Part shown: piece after piece, positions 45,141-55,155 of the stretch
Numbering within the stretch: the stretch's first letter is position 1
Layout: the number at the start of each line of letters is the position of its first letter
Source of the DNA: Schistocerca nitens
Taxonomy: Eukaryota > Arthropoda > Insecta > Orthoptera > Acrididae
Assembly: GCF_023898315.1 (NCBI RefSeq)
Contig: NC_064622.1
Coordinates: forward strand, 173,558,178-173,622,177
Direction of reading: 5' to 3'
DNA: 64,000 nt
Notes under the pieces: generated by a model
Database searches by the model: none
The model's input: only the letters and a program-made list of their open reading frames with translations
Told to the model about the DNA's origin: nothing
Made by a program: the position numbers and the translations under genes

Positions 45141-45173
45141 TATTTCGGTAACGTAGCTCGTAACCTTCATCAG
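45141..45173 (-). other. hammerhead-like core
   Basis: The minus strand reads ctgatga, a hairpin-capable aggttac...gttacc segment, then gaaat. It has the order of a hammerhead catalytic core, but flanking stems I and III are not clear. Probably part of a dispersed repeat. Confidence 0.35.
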
Positions 45174-45500
45174 ATGCGACATGAGACAGCTGAGTCCGTC
45201 AGCGCTCAGAGTCAATTTTCTGCCGAAGCGGCGGCATAGTAGCAGGCGACGTCGCCCTATAACTTCGACGCTCTGTGGTGTCGTTCGATGACGTTTCCGG
45301 AGACGTGTCCCTGCCATCGAATTGTTCAAGACACACTCTACAACCTCTCGAAGTTTGTCGCAACATTTCTGGGATAGCCTGTACATTTCGTGTAGTGAAA
45401 GCTCCCTCTTTGGTAGACGGACGTAACATGATGCAGTGCATGTGGGAAGGGCTCGGCCCAGTATGGACTAAACGTATTCTGTTTCTGGCTGACAACGTAT

Positions 45501-46897
45501 ACAGGATGAGGCAAAACTGTGCGAACAACTCTAATTTTGTTTCGTTTTCGATTTCAAGTTGTTAGCACCCACAGCTGAGTCAAAACTATGTTTTCTATTC
45601 CATGTTGTTAGTACCCATGGTTGACAGACTCACATCAGAAGTGGGGCAGTCGGCGACAGAAGTGCGTCGAAGGTTTGCAGAACGATTTCCAGATAGTCGA
45701 CCACCTCCTCATTTAACAATGTATTTCATTTACCAGACGTATGTAAAAATGGTTCAAATGGCTCTGAGCACTATGGGACTTAACATCTATGGTCATCAGT
45801 CCCCTAGAACTTAGAACTGCTTAAACCTAACTAACCTAAGGACAGCACACAACACCCAGCCATCACGAGGCAGAGAAAATCCCTGACCCCGCCGGGAATC
45901 GAACCCGGGAACCCGGGCGTGGGAAGCGAGAACGCTACCGCACGACCACGAGATGCGGGCCAGACGTATGTACCAATTGGATCAGCAGCGGAGAATTATC
46001 ACGGAAGTGATGTGCTACCCAGAAATGGCAGGAGTGAAGTAAACATTGCTATAGTCCAGGAGGTCATACTACGGAGTCCATCAACATCTAGGAACGTTTC
46101 AGTTTGGAAACAGGGATTCCGTAGAGGACAGTGGACTGATTTCTATCCACTGACCTTGGAAGACGACCGTGTTAGCTACAAATCGTTCAAGGTTTGACTG
46201 CTCGGCAGAAACAGGTACGAGTAGAACGCTGTGAGATTCTGGCACAAATGTCACGGATGCAGCCGGGCATTGTTAGGCAAACGATTTTCAGTGACGAAGC
46301 TACTTTTCATATCACCGGTCGCGTGAATCGTTGTACCACAATTTTCTGGGGGTACTGAAAATCGATGTATTGTTCGTGAGTATGAACGTGCATTTACGAA
46401 GGTAGCTGTATGGTATCTCGTGACCGCTATTGGTTTACTTGGTCATTTTTCTTCGCAACCCCAACGGTGAATGAACATGACTGCTTGCAAATGCTGAAAG
46501 AGTTTGGAATTGATAACATGCCCCTGCAACCTAGAAGAGAAGGGTATTTCCAGCATGATGGTGCTCTGTCTCATTTTTATCGTTGCGTTCGTGCTTATCT
46601 TGATCAAACGTTCACAAACAGTTTAACTGGTCGCGACGGGCCGTTGTTATGGCCAATCCCCAGGCCTCACATACAGGACAGGGTATATAGGACAAAAGTG
46701 AGAGACTTCGAACTACCAAAGAACATAATACAAGGTGTGATATCCAACATTTCCCTATTCTAGCACTAGACTGTATTTTTGGATGTTAGTTTGAGTACGT
46801 TAATCGTGCTGGCGGTCGGGATGAGAGTCTCTATAACGAAAACTCTGAGATAATGTTTTCTCTCAAATGGTTTTCACATAATTTTGAGTCACCCGGT
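45501..46897 (+). mobile_element. DDE transposon split by SINE-B
   Basis: The left end (acaggatgaggcaaaactgt) and right end (reverse complement accgggtgactcaaaattat) are imperfect inverted repeats. Plus-strand transposase: an N-terminal EVRRRFAERFPDSRPP, then AENYHGSDVLPRNGR, ATFHITGRVNR, TENRCIVREYE and FQHDGALSHF (second Asp), close to the group seen at 40980. The first acidic motif (SVTKLLF) and the third (RPHIQD) are corrupted, with many frameshifts. The SINE at 45746-45959 lies in the N-terminal part. Confidence 0.78.
45746..45959 (-). mobile_element. SINE-B copy, full length, 13-bp duplication
   Basis: The head (minus strand) reads cgtggtcgtgcggtagcg, with B box ggttcgattcccggcgggg, fused to the shared SINE-A/C tail. 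ccagacgtatgta is repeated exactly at 45733-45745 and 45960-45972. Confidence 0.95.
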
Positions 46898-47199
46898 GTT
46901 GTAGTCTACCTAAATCGCAGGTATGGTCCAATATATGAGTTGCAGCCACTTAACTCCTTATGAAAGATATCCATGCGTTCGAACTTGTTTTCCAGTTTAA
47001 ATTTTTGCAGTTGTGATAGAACGTTGTACTAGAGATGGGTGCATAAATTGAGCACGTAACTGGGACATGAAATAATCACACAAATAATTAATGCCTACAG
47101 TCATAAGATACTGTGAAGTTCTTTAAAAACTTAGCTGGATCCGGAAACCAACTAACAGTGCGCCCAAAATACGGCAACGGACACGAGGTAACTGATATT
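46898..47199. other. unassigned stretch
   Basis: No gene or repeat recognised. Confidence 0.45.
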
Positions 47200-47470
47200 A
47201 TGCGGCTTGTCCAGATAGAGAACGCGGTACACAGCAGCCGTCGGGAGCTGTTGCGCGGCGTCGACGGCCGCGTCGGCAGCGCCGGCGGCGCCCATTAGGG
47301 TGCAAACGGCCGGGATTAGGCGCGCGGCAGCGCTTTCAATAAGCGCCGGATCACCGGCGAATCGTTAACGAGCCGGTCCGCGACGAGCTTTTAATAATGA
47401 CCCCGGATCCACTCGCCCTAAACGTGGCGCCGAACGTGTTCAGCGCCGAACGCTGTCGCGTTTCCAAGTG
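47200..47470. promoter_or_regulatory. CpG-rich block with homeodomain-like sites
   Basis: CpG-dense DNA containing cgcccattagggtgc, cgggattaggcgcg, atcgttaacgagc and gcttttaataatgacc. The GGATTA and TAAT cores in GC-rich, repeat-free DNA resemble developmental enhancers. No coding signal. Judged by eye only. Confidence 0.4.
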
Positions 47471-47664
47471 CGACAGATGTAGTCCCCACGTACACAGACA
47501 AAACATATTTTTTATCCACAGCAGTATACACACTCTTTTTCTCTTTGACTTTTATTTTCTCTTCCAGTTTCCACTCCCTACCTCTTCGTGCTTTCACTCC
47601 CTATCATACTGGATCATACGTTTTTGGATAGCTCGTAAAGCAAAGGTTAAGTTTTGTACATATA

Positions 47665-48860
47665 CACTGACGGGAAAAAAATCGCAACACGAAGGAGGAA
47701 AATGGTTCAAATGGCTCTGAGCACTATGGGACTTAACATCTGTGGTCATCAGTCCCCTAGAACTTAGAACTACTTAAACCTAACTAACCTAAGGACATCA
47801 CACACATCCATGCCCGAGGCAGGATTCGAACCTGCGACCGTAGCAGTCACGAAGGAGGAGTTGTGCGAGATAAAGGTAAGTTGGGAGGCGTGTTCCTAGA
47901 TCCGAAAGAAGACGTCTGTTCAGATTTAACGCCAGCAGCTCAAGAGTGGTGCTAATAGCACCACTATGAGGATGCAAATGAGTTTTGCTTTAAATACATG
48001 CTGCTACGGTCGTGAGAGTTAGTTACCTTCGAGATTGGACTTGGTCAGCCGATGTCAGTCAATGCCCTTAAGACGAGGAAGATGCCATTACCAACATTTC
48101 GCTGAGTTTCAACGAGGTCGTGTAATGAGGCTACGAGAAGTTGGATGTTCCTTCTACGATACTGCAGAAAACTTGGCAGGAACGTAGCCATTGTTTATGA
48201 TTACTAGCTGCAGTGGTCACGGGAGCGTACGGCCTCACGAAGACTGAGCTGCCCATTGTCGCGTGGCACTACAGTGAGGGAAGACAGTCGTTTTTGGCGT
48301 ATGGCTGTGAGTCATCATATTGTGTGCGTCTGCAGCAGCAGTTTGAGCAGCAGTTGGCAGCACAGTGACTCAACAAACTGTTACAAATCTGTTACTTCAA
48401 AGACACTTCCACACCGGATGGCCTGTAGCGTGCATTCCGCTGACCCCAAACCACCGCCGGTTGCGACTTGAGTTGTGTCAAGCGACAGCTCATTGGAGTG
48501 TAGGGCGGTGGTCTGTTGTGTTTTCTGATGAAAGCCGGCTCTGCCTGGATGCCAGTGAGGGCCGTGTGTTGGTTAAAAGGAGGTCAGGTGAGCACCTGCA
48601 ACGAATTTATTTGCGTGCTAGACACTGGAGTAATGGACTGGAACGCGATTTTGTAGGACGACAGGAGCGCTCTCATGTACGACAGTCTGACGTTTCGACC
48701 AGTTATCCTGGAATTCATGAACAACATTCCTGGGGTGTTTCCCCACAGGATAACGTTCTCTCAGATACTGCTGGTAACCCACCATCCCTTAGGGGGCAAT
48801 ATTCTTCTCGGGATGGTTTGTGTCTCTCTTCCAGTGTCTGCAATTTTAGTTTCTTCAAAA
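47665..48860 (+). mobile_element. Tc1-like transposon, 3'-truncated, with SINE
   Basis: The left end cactgacgggaaaaaaatcg follows a TA (47663-47664). Plus-strand transposase pieces: FQRGRVMRLREVGCSFYDTA (N-terminal), RHFHTGWPVACIPLTPNHRR, VVFSDESRLCLDASEGRV (first Asp) and QDNVLSDTAG (second Asp). The part with the third acidic residue and the right end are gone beyond about 48860. SINE-A lies close to the left end. Confidence 0.82.
47700..47847 (-). mobile_element. SINE-A copy, truncated at the T-arm
   Basis: Shared tail; the 5' end stops at gaacctgcgaccgtagcagt. The duplication cacgaaggagga is exact at 47688-47699 and 47848-47859. Confidence 0.94.
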
Positions 48861-49048
48861 TTTCCATGACACTCTCCAATGAGTCAGGCAAACCTACGAC
48901 TGTCCATGCTGCCCTTATTGTATACGTTTAATGTTAGTCCTCTTTGGTATGGGCACGAACTTGAGCAATGTTATATAAGTACTCTCCTTTGCAGAAAAAC
49001 TGTATTTTTCCAGGATCCTACCAATGAAGCGTACTCTGCTACCTCTCT

Positions 49049-49652
49049 TGTAAGTAGGCTGTTTAGGTTTTTTTAATGGTAACGCCACGTAGAGCTCTGT
49101 ATGAAAATCACTGGCTGTGCTGTGTGCAGTCTGTGGCTGGGTGGCATTGTTGGAATTTGCCATTGTAGTGTTGGGCAGTTGGCTGTTAACAGCGCGTAGC
49201 GTTGCGCAGTTGGAGGTGAGCCGCCAGCAGTGGCGGATGTGGGGAAGTGAGATGGCAGATTTTTGAGAGCGGATGATCTGGACAGAGACAGTAAATTTGT
49301 AAGAATGGATGTCATGAACTGGTATATATATTATGACTTTTGAACACTATTAAGGTAAATACATTGTTTGTTCTCTATCAAAATCTTTCTTTTGCTAACT
49401 GTGCCTATCAGTAGTTAGTGCCTTCAGTAGTTTGAATCTTTTATTTAGCTGGCAGTAGTGGTGCTCGCTGTATTGCAGTAATTCGAGTAACGAAGACTTT
49501 TGTGAGGTAAGTGATTTGTGAAACGTATAGATTAATGTTAGTCAGGGCTATTCTTTTGTAGGGATTTTTGAAAGTAAGATTGCGTTGCGCTAAAAATATT
49601 GTGTGTCAGGATAAGCACAGTCTTGTATAATTTTTCAAAAGGGGACGTTTCA
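49049..49652 (+). repeat. solo-LTR-like unit
   Basis: 604 bp that starts TG (tgtaagtaggctg) and ends CA (aaggggacgtttca), flanked by ctct on both sides (49045-49048 and 49653-49656). A diverged copy is at 23833-24945. No gag or pol is next to it. The structure fits an LTR left by recombination, but primer-binding and polypurine sites cannot be tested on a solo unit. Confidence 0.6.
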
Positions 49653-49874
49653 CTCTTAGCAGCGATTGAGCCCCCGAGTTCACTCCATTTCTTGTCACTA
49701 CAAACTGTTACATCCAGGTATTCGTATGAACTGACCAAATCCAGCAACGACTTGATACTGAAGTCACAGGATACTACATTTTTTCGTTTTGTGAAGTCCA
49801 AATGTTTTACATTCCGGAAGTCATAAAGTATCTTTTTCTTCAAACCAACAGCTCATTTCATGCTGTCGCTACTA

Positions 49875-50547
49875 CGAGGGCGAGTTGAAAAGTAATGACT
49901 CCAACTTTTGTATGCGAAAACTCATAAAGCTTTTTAAGTAAAACAGACGTTATTAACATTCTACATCTACATTCCTTATGACTACGTATTTGAAGCCGTC
50001 TGGTGCTGGATGACTCCGAACTGTGGCCATCCGGAACGTAACTATGTCGGTACGTCAGTATCAGCATGTTGTAATCGAGTTTGTAGTCCGAAGATCCCGT
50101 CCACAAATGAAGCACACTCCCTTTCAGCACGGAAATGCCAGCCCACTCACCAACGCTGCGACATCTACAACAATCCCACGTCTTGTGTTCATTGCCGTCG
50201 ATTACCCTCCATACAGACCTGACTTGGCTCCATCCCGTTTTCATCTGTTCCAAAACGTAAAGAACACCAACGACCTAATTACTTCACTTTGATAATGATC
50301 TAGTGGTGCAAACATAGATGAGACTGTGGCTCTGTTAACAAAGTTAAAGGTTCTACAGTGACGTTATGAACAAACGAGATTCTCGTTGGGAAAATTGTGT
50401 TCGTCGCCATGATCACTATGTTGAGAAATAAATATGTTGTCACAAAGAATAAAGATGTAGAATGTTAATAACGTCTTTTTTTATTTAAAAACCTTTAAGA
50501 GTTTTGTCATGAAAAATTCAGAGGCATTACTTCTCAGCACGTCCTCG
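49875..50547 (+). mobile_element. mariner, internally deleted, long TIRs
   Basis: 673 bp between TA dinucleotides (49873-49874 and 50548-50549). Outer arms of about 95 bp are inverted repeats, sharing agatgtagaatgttaataac internally. The plus strand keeps a C-terminal transposase piece: FQHGNASPLTNAATSTTIPR, then VDYPPYRPDLAPSRFHLF. The two Asp positions of the mariner D34D pair are Gly and Arg, with the 34-residue spacing kept. The N-terminal half is deleted. Confidence 0.88.
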
Positions 50548-50549
50548 TA

Positions 50550-51414
50550 GAAATTAGAGAAAGCTTCTTAAGGCACTTATTTGGAACTAGGTTGGTGTCC
50601 ATAACTCAGGAACACATATTTTTAATCAAATACTATTAGCCACAAAAGAGTTCAGTTTAGAGGAAAATATATTAGCCGTCTCCTAGCCTTTGAAGAGTTT
50701 CTCAGTAGAAGCAGTCTAAGTGTATTTCATTAAAGATATCAAGTAACGTATTACGCAAAATGTGACTTCTGCGCAGATTCACAGAAGTAAACTGATCGAT
50801 GTACGTAAGTGTTGTAAACTGACTTTTTGTTTGATGATGCGTGGCTACAACAGTCTAAGAATCATCATATGCACTTTAATGTGTTACACGTTCACGTGTT
50901 TCGTGGCACATTTGTTGTAACTGCTTAACTTTTTCGTTTCGGATTTATTTCAGCTGTTTTGACCTATTCCACACCTACAAGCACCATTTCACTTACGATT
51001 TGTGAAAGAATATTAGTGTTACCAGGGATACACATAATTCGCTAAGTCAATTCCTGTTATAACTGTCAGTTCCTTCGTTTATTCTGTTTCAGCACCACCT
51101 TCCATATGTAATGTCTCTTCAAGCTAATTTTCAACACTAATGTCTTTAATTAATTTGATTATTTTATCATTGTTAAGTTGTTATAGAGGTTACCAGTAAA
51201 TCACCACGCCCAACCCCAATTATTTAAGTTAATTAATCACACTCCCCTCTAGAAAACAGCCTCAGAAATCTGATTAGTTTAAAAATAGGTTAACGGGTTT
51301 ACAAATGAGTTAATATGTTAAATATTTGACTTCAAGCATGTAAAATTCTTATGACTGAAGCTGAAAAAACCTAAATTATGTTGGTTTTATTAGTTTCGGA
51401 TTATTCATCCGTAG
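50550..51414. other. unassigned stretch
   Basis: AT-rich, without recognisable gene or repeat. Confidence 0.5.
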
Positions 51415-51426
51415 AATAATGAAAAT

Positions 51427-52905
51427 CCAGAATGAGATTTTCACTCTGCAGCGGAGTGTGCGCTGATATGAAACTTCCTGGCAGATTAAAACTGTGTGCC
51501 CGACCGAGACTCGAACTCGGGACCTTTGCCTTTCGTGGGCAAGTGCTCTACCAACTGAGCTACCGAAGCACGACTCACGACCGATACTCACAGCTTTACT
51601 TCTGCCAGTACCTCGTCTCCTACCTTCCAAACTTTACAGAAGCTCTCCTGCGAAACTTGCAGAACTAGCACTCCTGAAAGAAAGGATATTGCGAAGATAT
51701 GGCTTAGCCACAGCCTGGGGGATGTTTCCAGAATGAGATTTTCACTCTGCAGCGGAGTGTGCGCTGATATGAAACTTCCTGGCAGATTAAAACTGTGTGC
51801 CCGACCGAGACTCGAACTCGGGACCTTTGCCTTTCGCGGGCAAGTGCTCTACCAACTGAGCTACCGAAGCACGACTCACGACCGGTACTCACAGCTTTAC
51901 TTCTGCCAGTACCTCGTCTCCTACCTTCCAAACTTTACAGAAGCTCTCCTGCGAAACTTGCAGAACTAGCACTCCTGAAAGAAAGGATATTGCGGAGACA
52001 TGGCTTAGCCACAGCCTGGGGGATGTTTCCAGAATGAGATTTTCACTCTGCAGCGGAGTGTGCGCTGATATGAAACTTCCTGGCAGATTAAAACTGTGTG
52101 CCCGACCGAGACTCGAACTCGGGACCTTTGCCTTTCGCGGGCAAGTGCTCTACCAACTGAGGTACTGGCAGAAGTAAAGCTGTGAGTACCGGTCGTGAGT
52201 CGTGCTTCGGTAGCTCAGTTGGTAAAGCACTTGCCCGCGAAAGGCAAAGGTCCCTAGTTCGAGTCTCGGTCGGGCACACAGTTTTAATCTGCCAGGAAGT
52301 TTCATATCAGCGCACACTCCGCTGCAGAGTGAAAATCTCATTCTGGAAATATCCCCCAGGCTGTGGCTAAGCCATGTCTCCGCAATATCCTTTCTTTCAG
52401 GAGTGCTAGTTCTGCAAGTTTCGCAGGAGAGCTTCTGTAAAGTTTGGAAGGTAGGAGACGAGGTACTGGCGGAAGTAAAGCTGTGAGTACCGGTCGTGAG
52501 TCGTGCTTCGGTAGCTCAGTTGGTAGAGCACTTGCCCGCGAAAGGCAAAGGTCCCGAGTTCGAGTCTCGGTCGGGCACACAGTTTTAATCTGCCAGGAAG
52601 TTTCATATCAGCGCACACTCCGCTGCAGAGTGAAAATCTCATTCTGGAAACATCCCCCAGGCTGTGGCTAAGCCATGTCTCCGCAATATCCTTTCTTTCA
52701 GGAGTGCTAGTTCTGCAAGTTTCGCAGGAGAGCTTCTGTAAAGTTTGGAAGGTAGGAGACGAGGTACTGGCAGAAGTAAAGCTGTGAGTACCGGTCGTGA
52801 GTCGTGCTTCGGTAGCTCAGTTGGTAGAGCACTTGCCCGCGAAAGGCAAAGGTCCCGAGTTCGAGTCTCGGTCGGGCACACAGTTTTAATCTGCCAGGAA
52901 GTTTA
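51427..52905. repeat. palindromic array of 301-bp tRNA-like units, bounded by a 12-bp duplication
   Basis: Two full units plus a partial one run left (51427-52160; period exactly 301 at 51429, 51730 and 52031). The array then inverts and runs through a partial, a full and a truncated unit (52161-52905; period 301 again). Each unit holds a tRNA-like module with a consensus A box (tagctcagttgg) and B box (gttcgagtc): minus strand at 51497-51570, 51798-51871 and 52099-52160 (cut off); plus strand at 52203-52276, 52504-52577 and 52805-52878. The whole block is flanked by aataatgaaaat (51415-51426 and 52906-52917), so it appears to have inserted as one piece. The tRNA-like acceptor stem is imperfect and position 33 is not U, so a working tRNA is unlikely. 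Confidence 0.9.
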
Positions 52906-52917
52906 AATAATGAAAAT

Positions 52918-53340
52918 GTTAGTTTTAACGTAAGATTACACTCGTTAATGAGTAGGTTATGAGAGCGTTTAAAATTTATTAGTTCATTTAGTAATTATAT
53001 GAAATATTGGAAATCATATTTATGTTACCCCTGTAAACAGTTAGAGAGGCAAACTGCAACCTGAAGTGGTTAATTGCTTTAGCCGTTTGGTAATATAGAC
53101 CCTGCACTTGTGTTGAGTACAAGTCTTTGCTAATATTGTCCTGCTCAGACACACACACACATTGTTCTATTTCCATGCTTCCTCGTAATGTTATTTTGGT
53201 TTCATACTTATTTACTCCTTAATGTTAACTTATTCAATTACGTTATCACTATACTGTCAAAGATTACATTTACTCTGTCTCTGCACATCACACTCGATGT
53301 GCAACATTGGTTTTCAACGTAGTTCTCGTTGTATTATCAT
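52918..53340. other. unassigned stretch
   Basis: No gene or repeat recognised. Confidence 0.45.
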
Positions 53341-53355
53341 TCACAATGATAGACA

Positions 53356-53417
53356 GTTACAGCCTGATGATGGCCTCGCCGGAAACAAGTTAACGATACA
53401 ACTTAATACTGTAGAAC
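53356..53417 (+). ncRNA. hammerhead ribozyme-like motif
   Basis: In order: stem I strand gttacag (53356-53362), one extra c, core ctgatga (53364-53370), stem II tggc-ctc-gccg (53371-53381), core gaaa (53382-53385), stem III aagtt/aactt (53387-53391 with 53400-53404), then aata, and stem I partner ctgtagaac (53409-53417). Core bases are the hammerhead consensus. Weak points are the extra c before the core and an unpaired c/aa next to the cleavage position. It may be active or a decayed copy. Confidence 0.4.
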
Positions 53418-53779
53418 ATCTACAGTTTTGTGTTTGCAATTACGGGGATTTCCGTATCGCTTTGATTGCAAATTCACATCATGTACAGTGGTTTTGTGAC
53501 AGCGTCTAGATCCTTGAGGATCTCGTCACTAGGGATCTATGAAACAAAACGTGTATCTATGTATATGATGCGCAAGCCTCTCTACAGTGAGTGGTGGCGA
53601 GTACTTCGCACTCATAATAGCGACTTTCTGTCTTGCTCCAGTCTTGTATTTCACTTACTGAAAAATGATTGTTTGATGCTTCTGTAAGCGTCCGAATTTC
53701 TTCTCTTACACTGTAATGATCCCCTTGCGGGAAATTCGACCAAGGCGTCAGAAATGTCGCACCTAGAAACCGGTTATGC

Positions 53780-54180
53780 AAATTACCCAACACAGTTTAG
53801 CGAGAACATGGTCGCCTTTGTTCTAAAGAATCCCATCTCATTTTTCCTATCATCTCGCTTAAACTTTCGAATGCTCTGTATCGACCCGCTAATATCCCAG
53901 CATCGCTCCTCTAAATTCGCACGACCGCTGGCACCAGCCTCTTGTTCGCGAATTCCTTTACAGCTGTATTACACGTTCCGAGAACCGTTCTAACAAAACC
54001 ATGTGTTCCGTTCGTTTCACCTGTTACAGATTTTACGTTTTCGTCCCTCCTCGTATCACTTTCTGGTACTACGCCTAAATATTTAAACGATGTGATGTGC
54101 TGTTTGTGTTCACCAGTAATATTCCTTTCTCTTAGCTCTGGCCGCTATTTTGCTTTTAACCAGATTTATGGAGAACTCTT
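53780..54180 (-). mobile_element. LINE fragment
   Basis: The minus strand resembles the reverse-transcriptase-coding DNA of the CR1/Jockey-type LINE. The span around 53950-54090 is the most recognisable (ctgtattacacgttccgaga, then cgcctaaatatttaaacgat). No intact frame. Confidence 0.45.
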
Positions 54181-54215
54181 ATTAGGAACATAACGTGCAA
54201 AATAATGTGCACTAT

Positions 54216-54517
54216 AATGAGATTTTCACTCTGCAGCGGAGTGTGCGCTGATATGAAACTTCCTGCCATATTAAAACTGTGTGCCCGACCGAGACTCGAA
54301 CTCGGGACCTTTGCCTTTCGCGGGCAAGTGCTCTACCAGGAGAGCTTCTGTAAAGTTTGGAAGGTAGGAGACGAGATACTGGCAGAAGTAAAGCTGTGAG
54401 TACCGGACGTGAGTCTTGCTTCGGTAACTCAGCTGGTAGAACACTTGCCCGCGAAAGGCAAAGGTCCCGAGTTCGAGTCTCGCTCGGGCACACAGTTTTA
54501 ATCTGCCAGGAAGTTCA
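54216..54517. repeat. small fold-back copy of the tRNA-like unit with 12-bp duplication
   Basis: The left part (54216-about 54339) is the unit reversed, up to gctctacca in the tRNA-like D-arm. The right part (about 54340-54517) is the unit in tRNA sense, from ggagagcttctg to ccaggaagttc, with A box taactcagctgg and B box gttcgagtc. aatgtgcactat is repeated exactly at 54204-54215 and 54518-54529. Its outer ends match those of the larger array. Confidence 0.9.
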
Positions 54518-54529
54518 AATGTGCACTAT

Positions 54530-54913
54530 GTTCATAATTTCCTTTCGAGCTACCCGCGTCGATTCTTTCTAACAGAAATCGGCATTGGTGGTGCAAAAAT
54601 CTAATAATGCAATCTGATAAGTGGCCTATACACACTAAGTACATTAATAGTCCGATGATTCTTTACTTCTGTTTAACATTCGCCATACAGTACAATTTAC
54701 ACGTTATTATCAGTCATCAGTGCATCGAACCAATCGTGTACCCGTGAAGATACTTGGAATGGTTGGCAGTTGATGTGATGCAATGTCGAACTCCTTTCAG
54801 AAGTCTACGAAGCCGAAATCTACATGCGCATGTTCACCGGATGTAGTTCTATACCTGGCAAATACCTGGCAATGACTAGGCAGTGCTTGTGAAATGCGAA
54901 AACTTGACCGAAA
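54530..54913. other. unassigned stretch
   Basis: No gene or repeat recognised. Confidence 0.45.
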
Positions 54914-54925
54914 AATAGGTACATT

Positions 54926-55143
54926 CAAAAAATGGTTCAAATGGCTCTGAGCCCTATGGGACTTAACATCTATGGTCATCAGTCCCCTAGAACTTAGAAC
55001 TACTTAAACCTAACTAACCTAAGGACAGCACACAACACCCAGCCATCACGACGCAGAGAAAATCCCTGACCCCGCCGGGAATCGAACCCGGGAACCCGGG
55101 CGTGGGAAGCGAGAACGCTACCGCACGACCACGAGATACGGGC
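54926..55143 (-). mobile_element. SINE-B copy, perfect 12-bp duplication
   Basis: Full B head (minus strand cgtggtcgtgcggtagcg; B box ggttcgattcccggcgggg) and the shared tail. aataggtacatt at 54914-54925 and 55144-55155. Confidence 0.95.
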
Positions 55144-55155
55144 AATAGGTACATT

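Noticed and set aside
51376..52881. Many near-identical 60-85 codon frames
   Set aside because: They are the six-frame shadow of the 301-bp repeat, not genes.
51427..52905. CRISPR-like or functional tRNA gene cluster
   Set aside because: The repeats are 301 bp with no short spacers, in an animal genome. The tRNA-like modules have an imperfect acceptor stem and no U at the position before the anticodon, and lie in a satellite unit.
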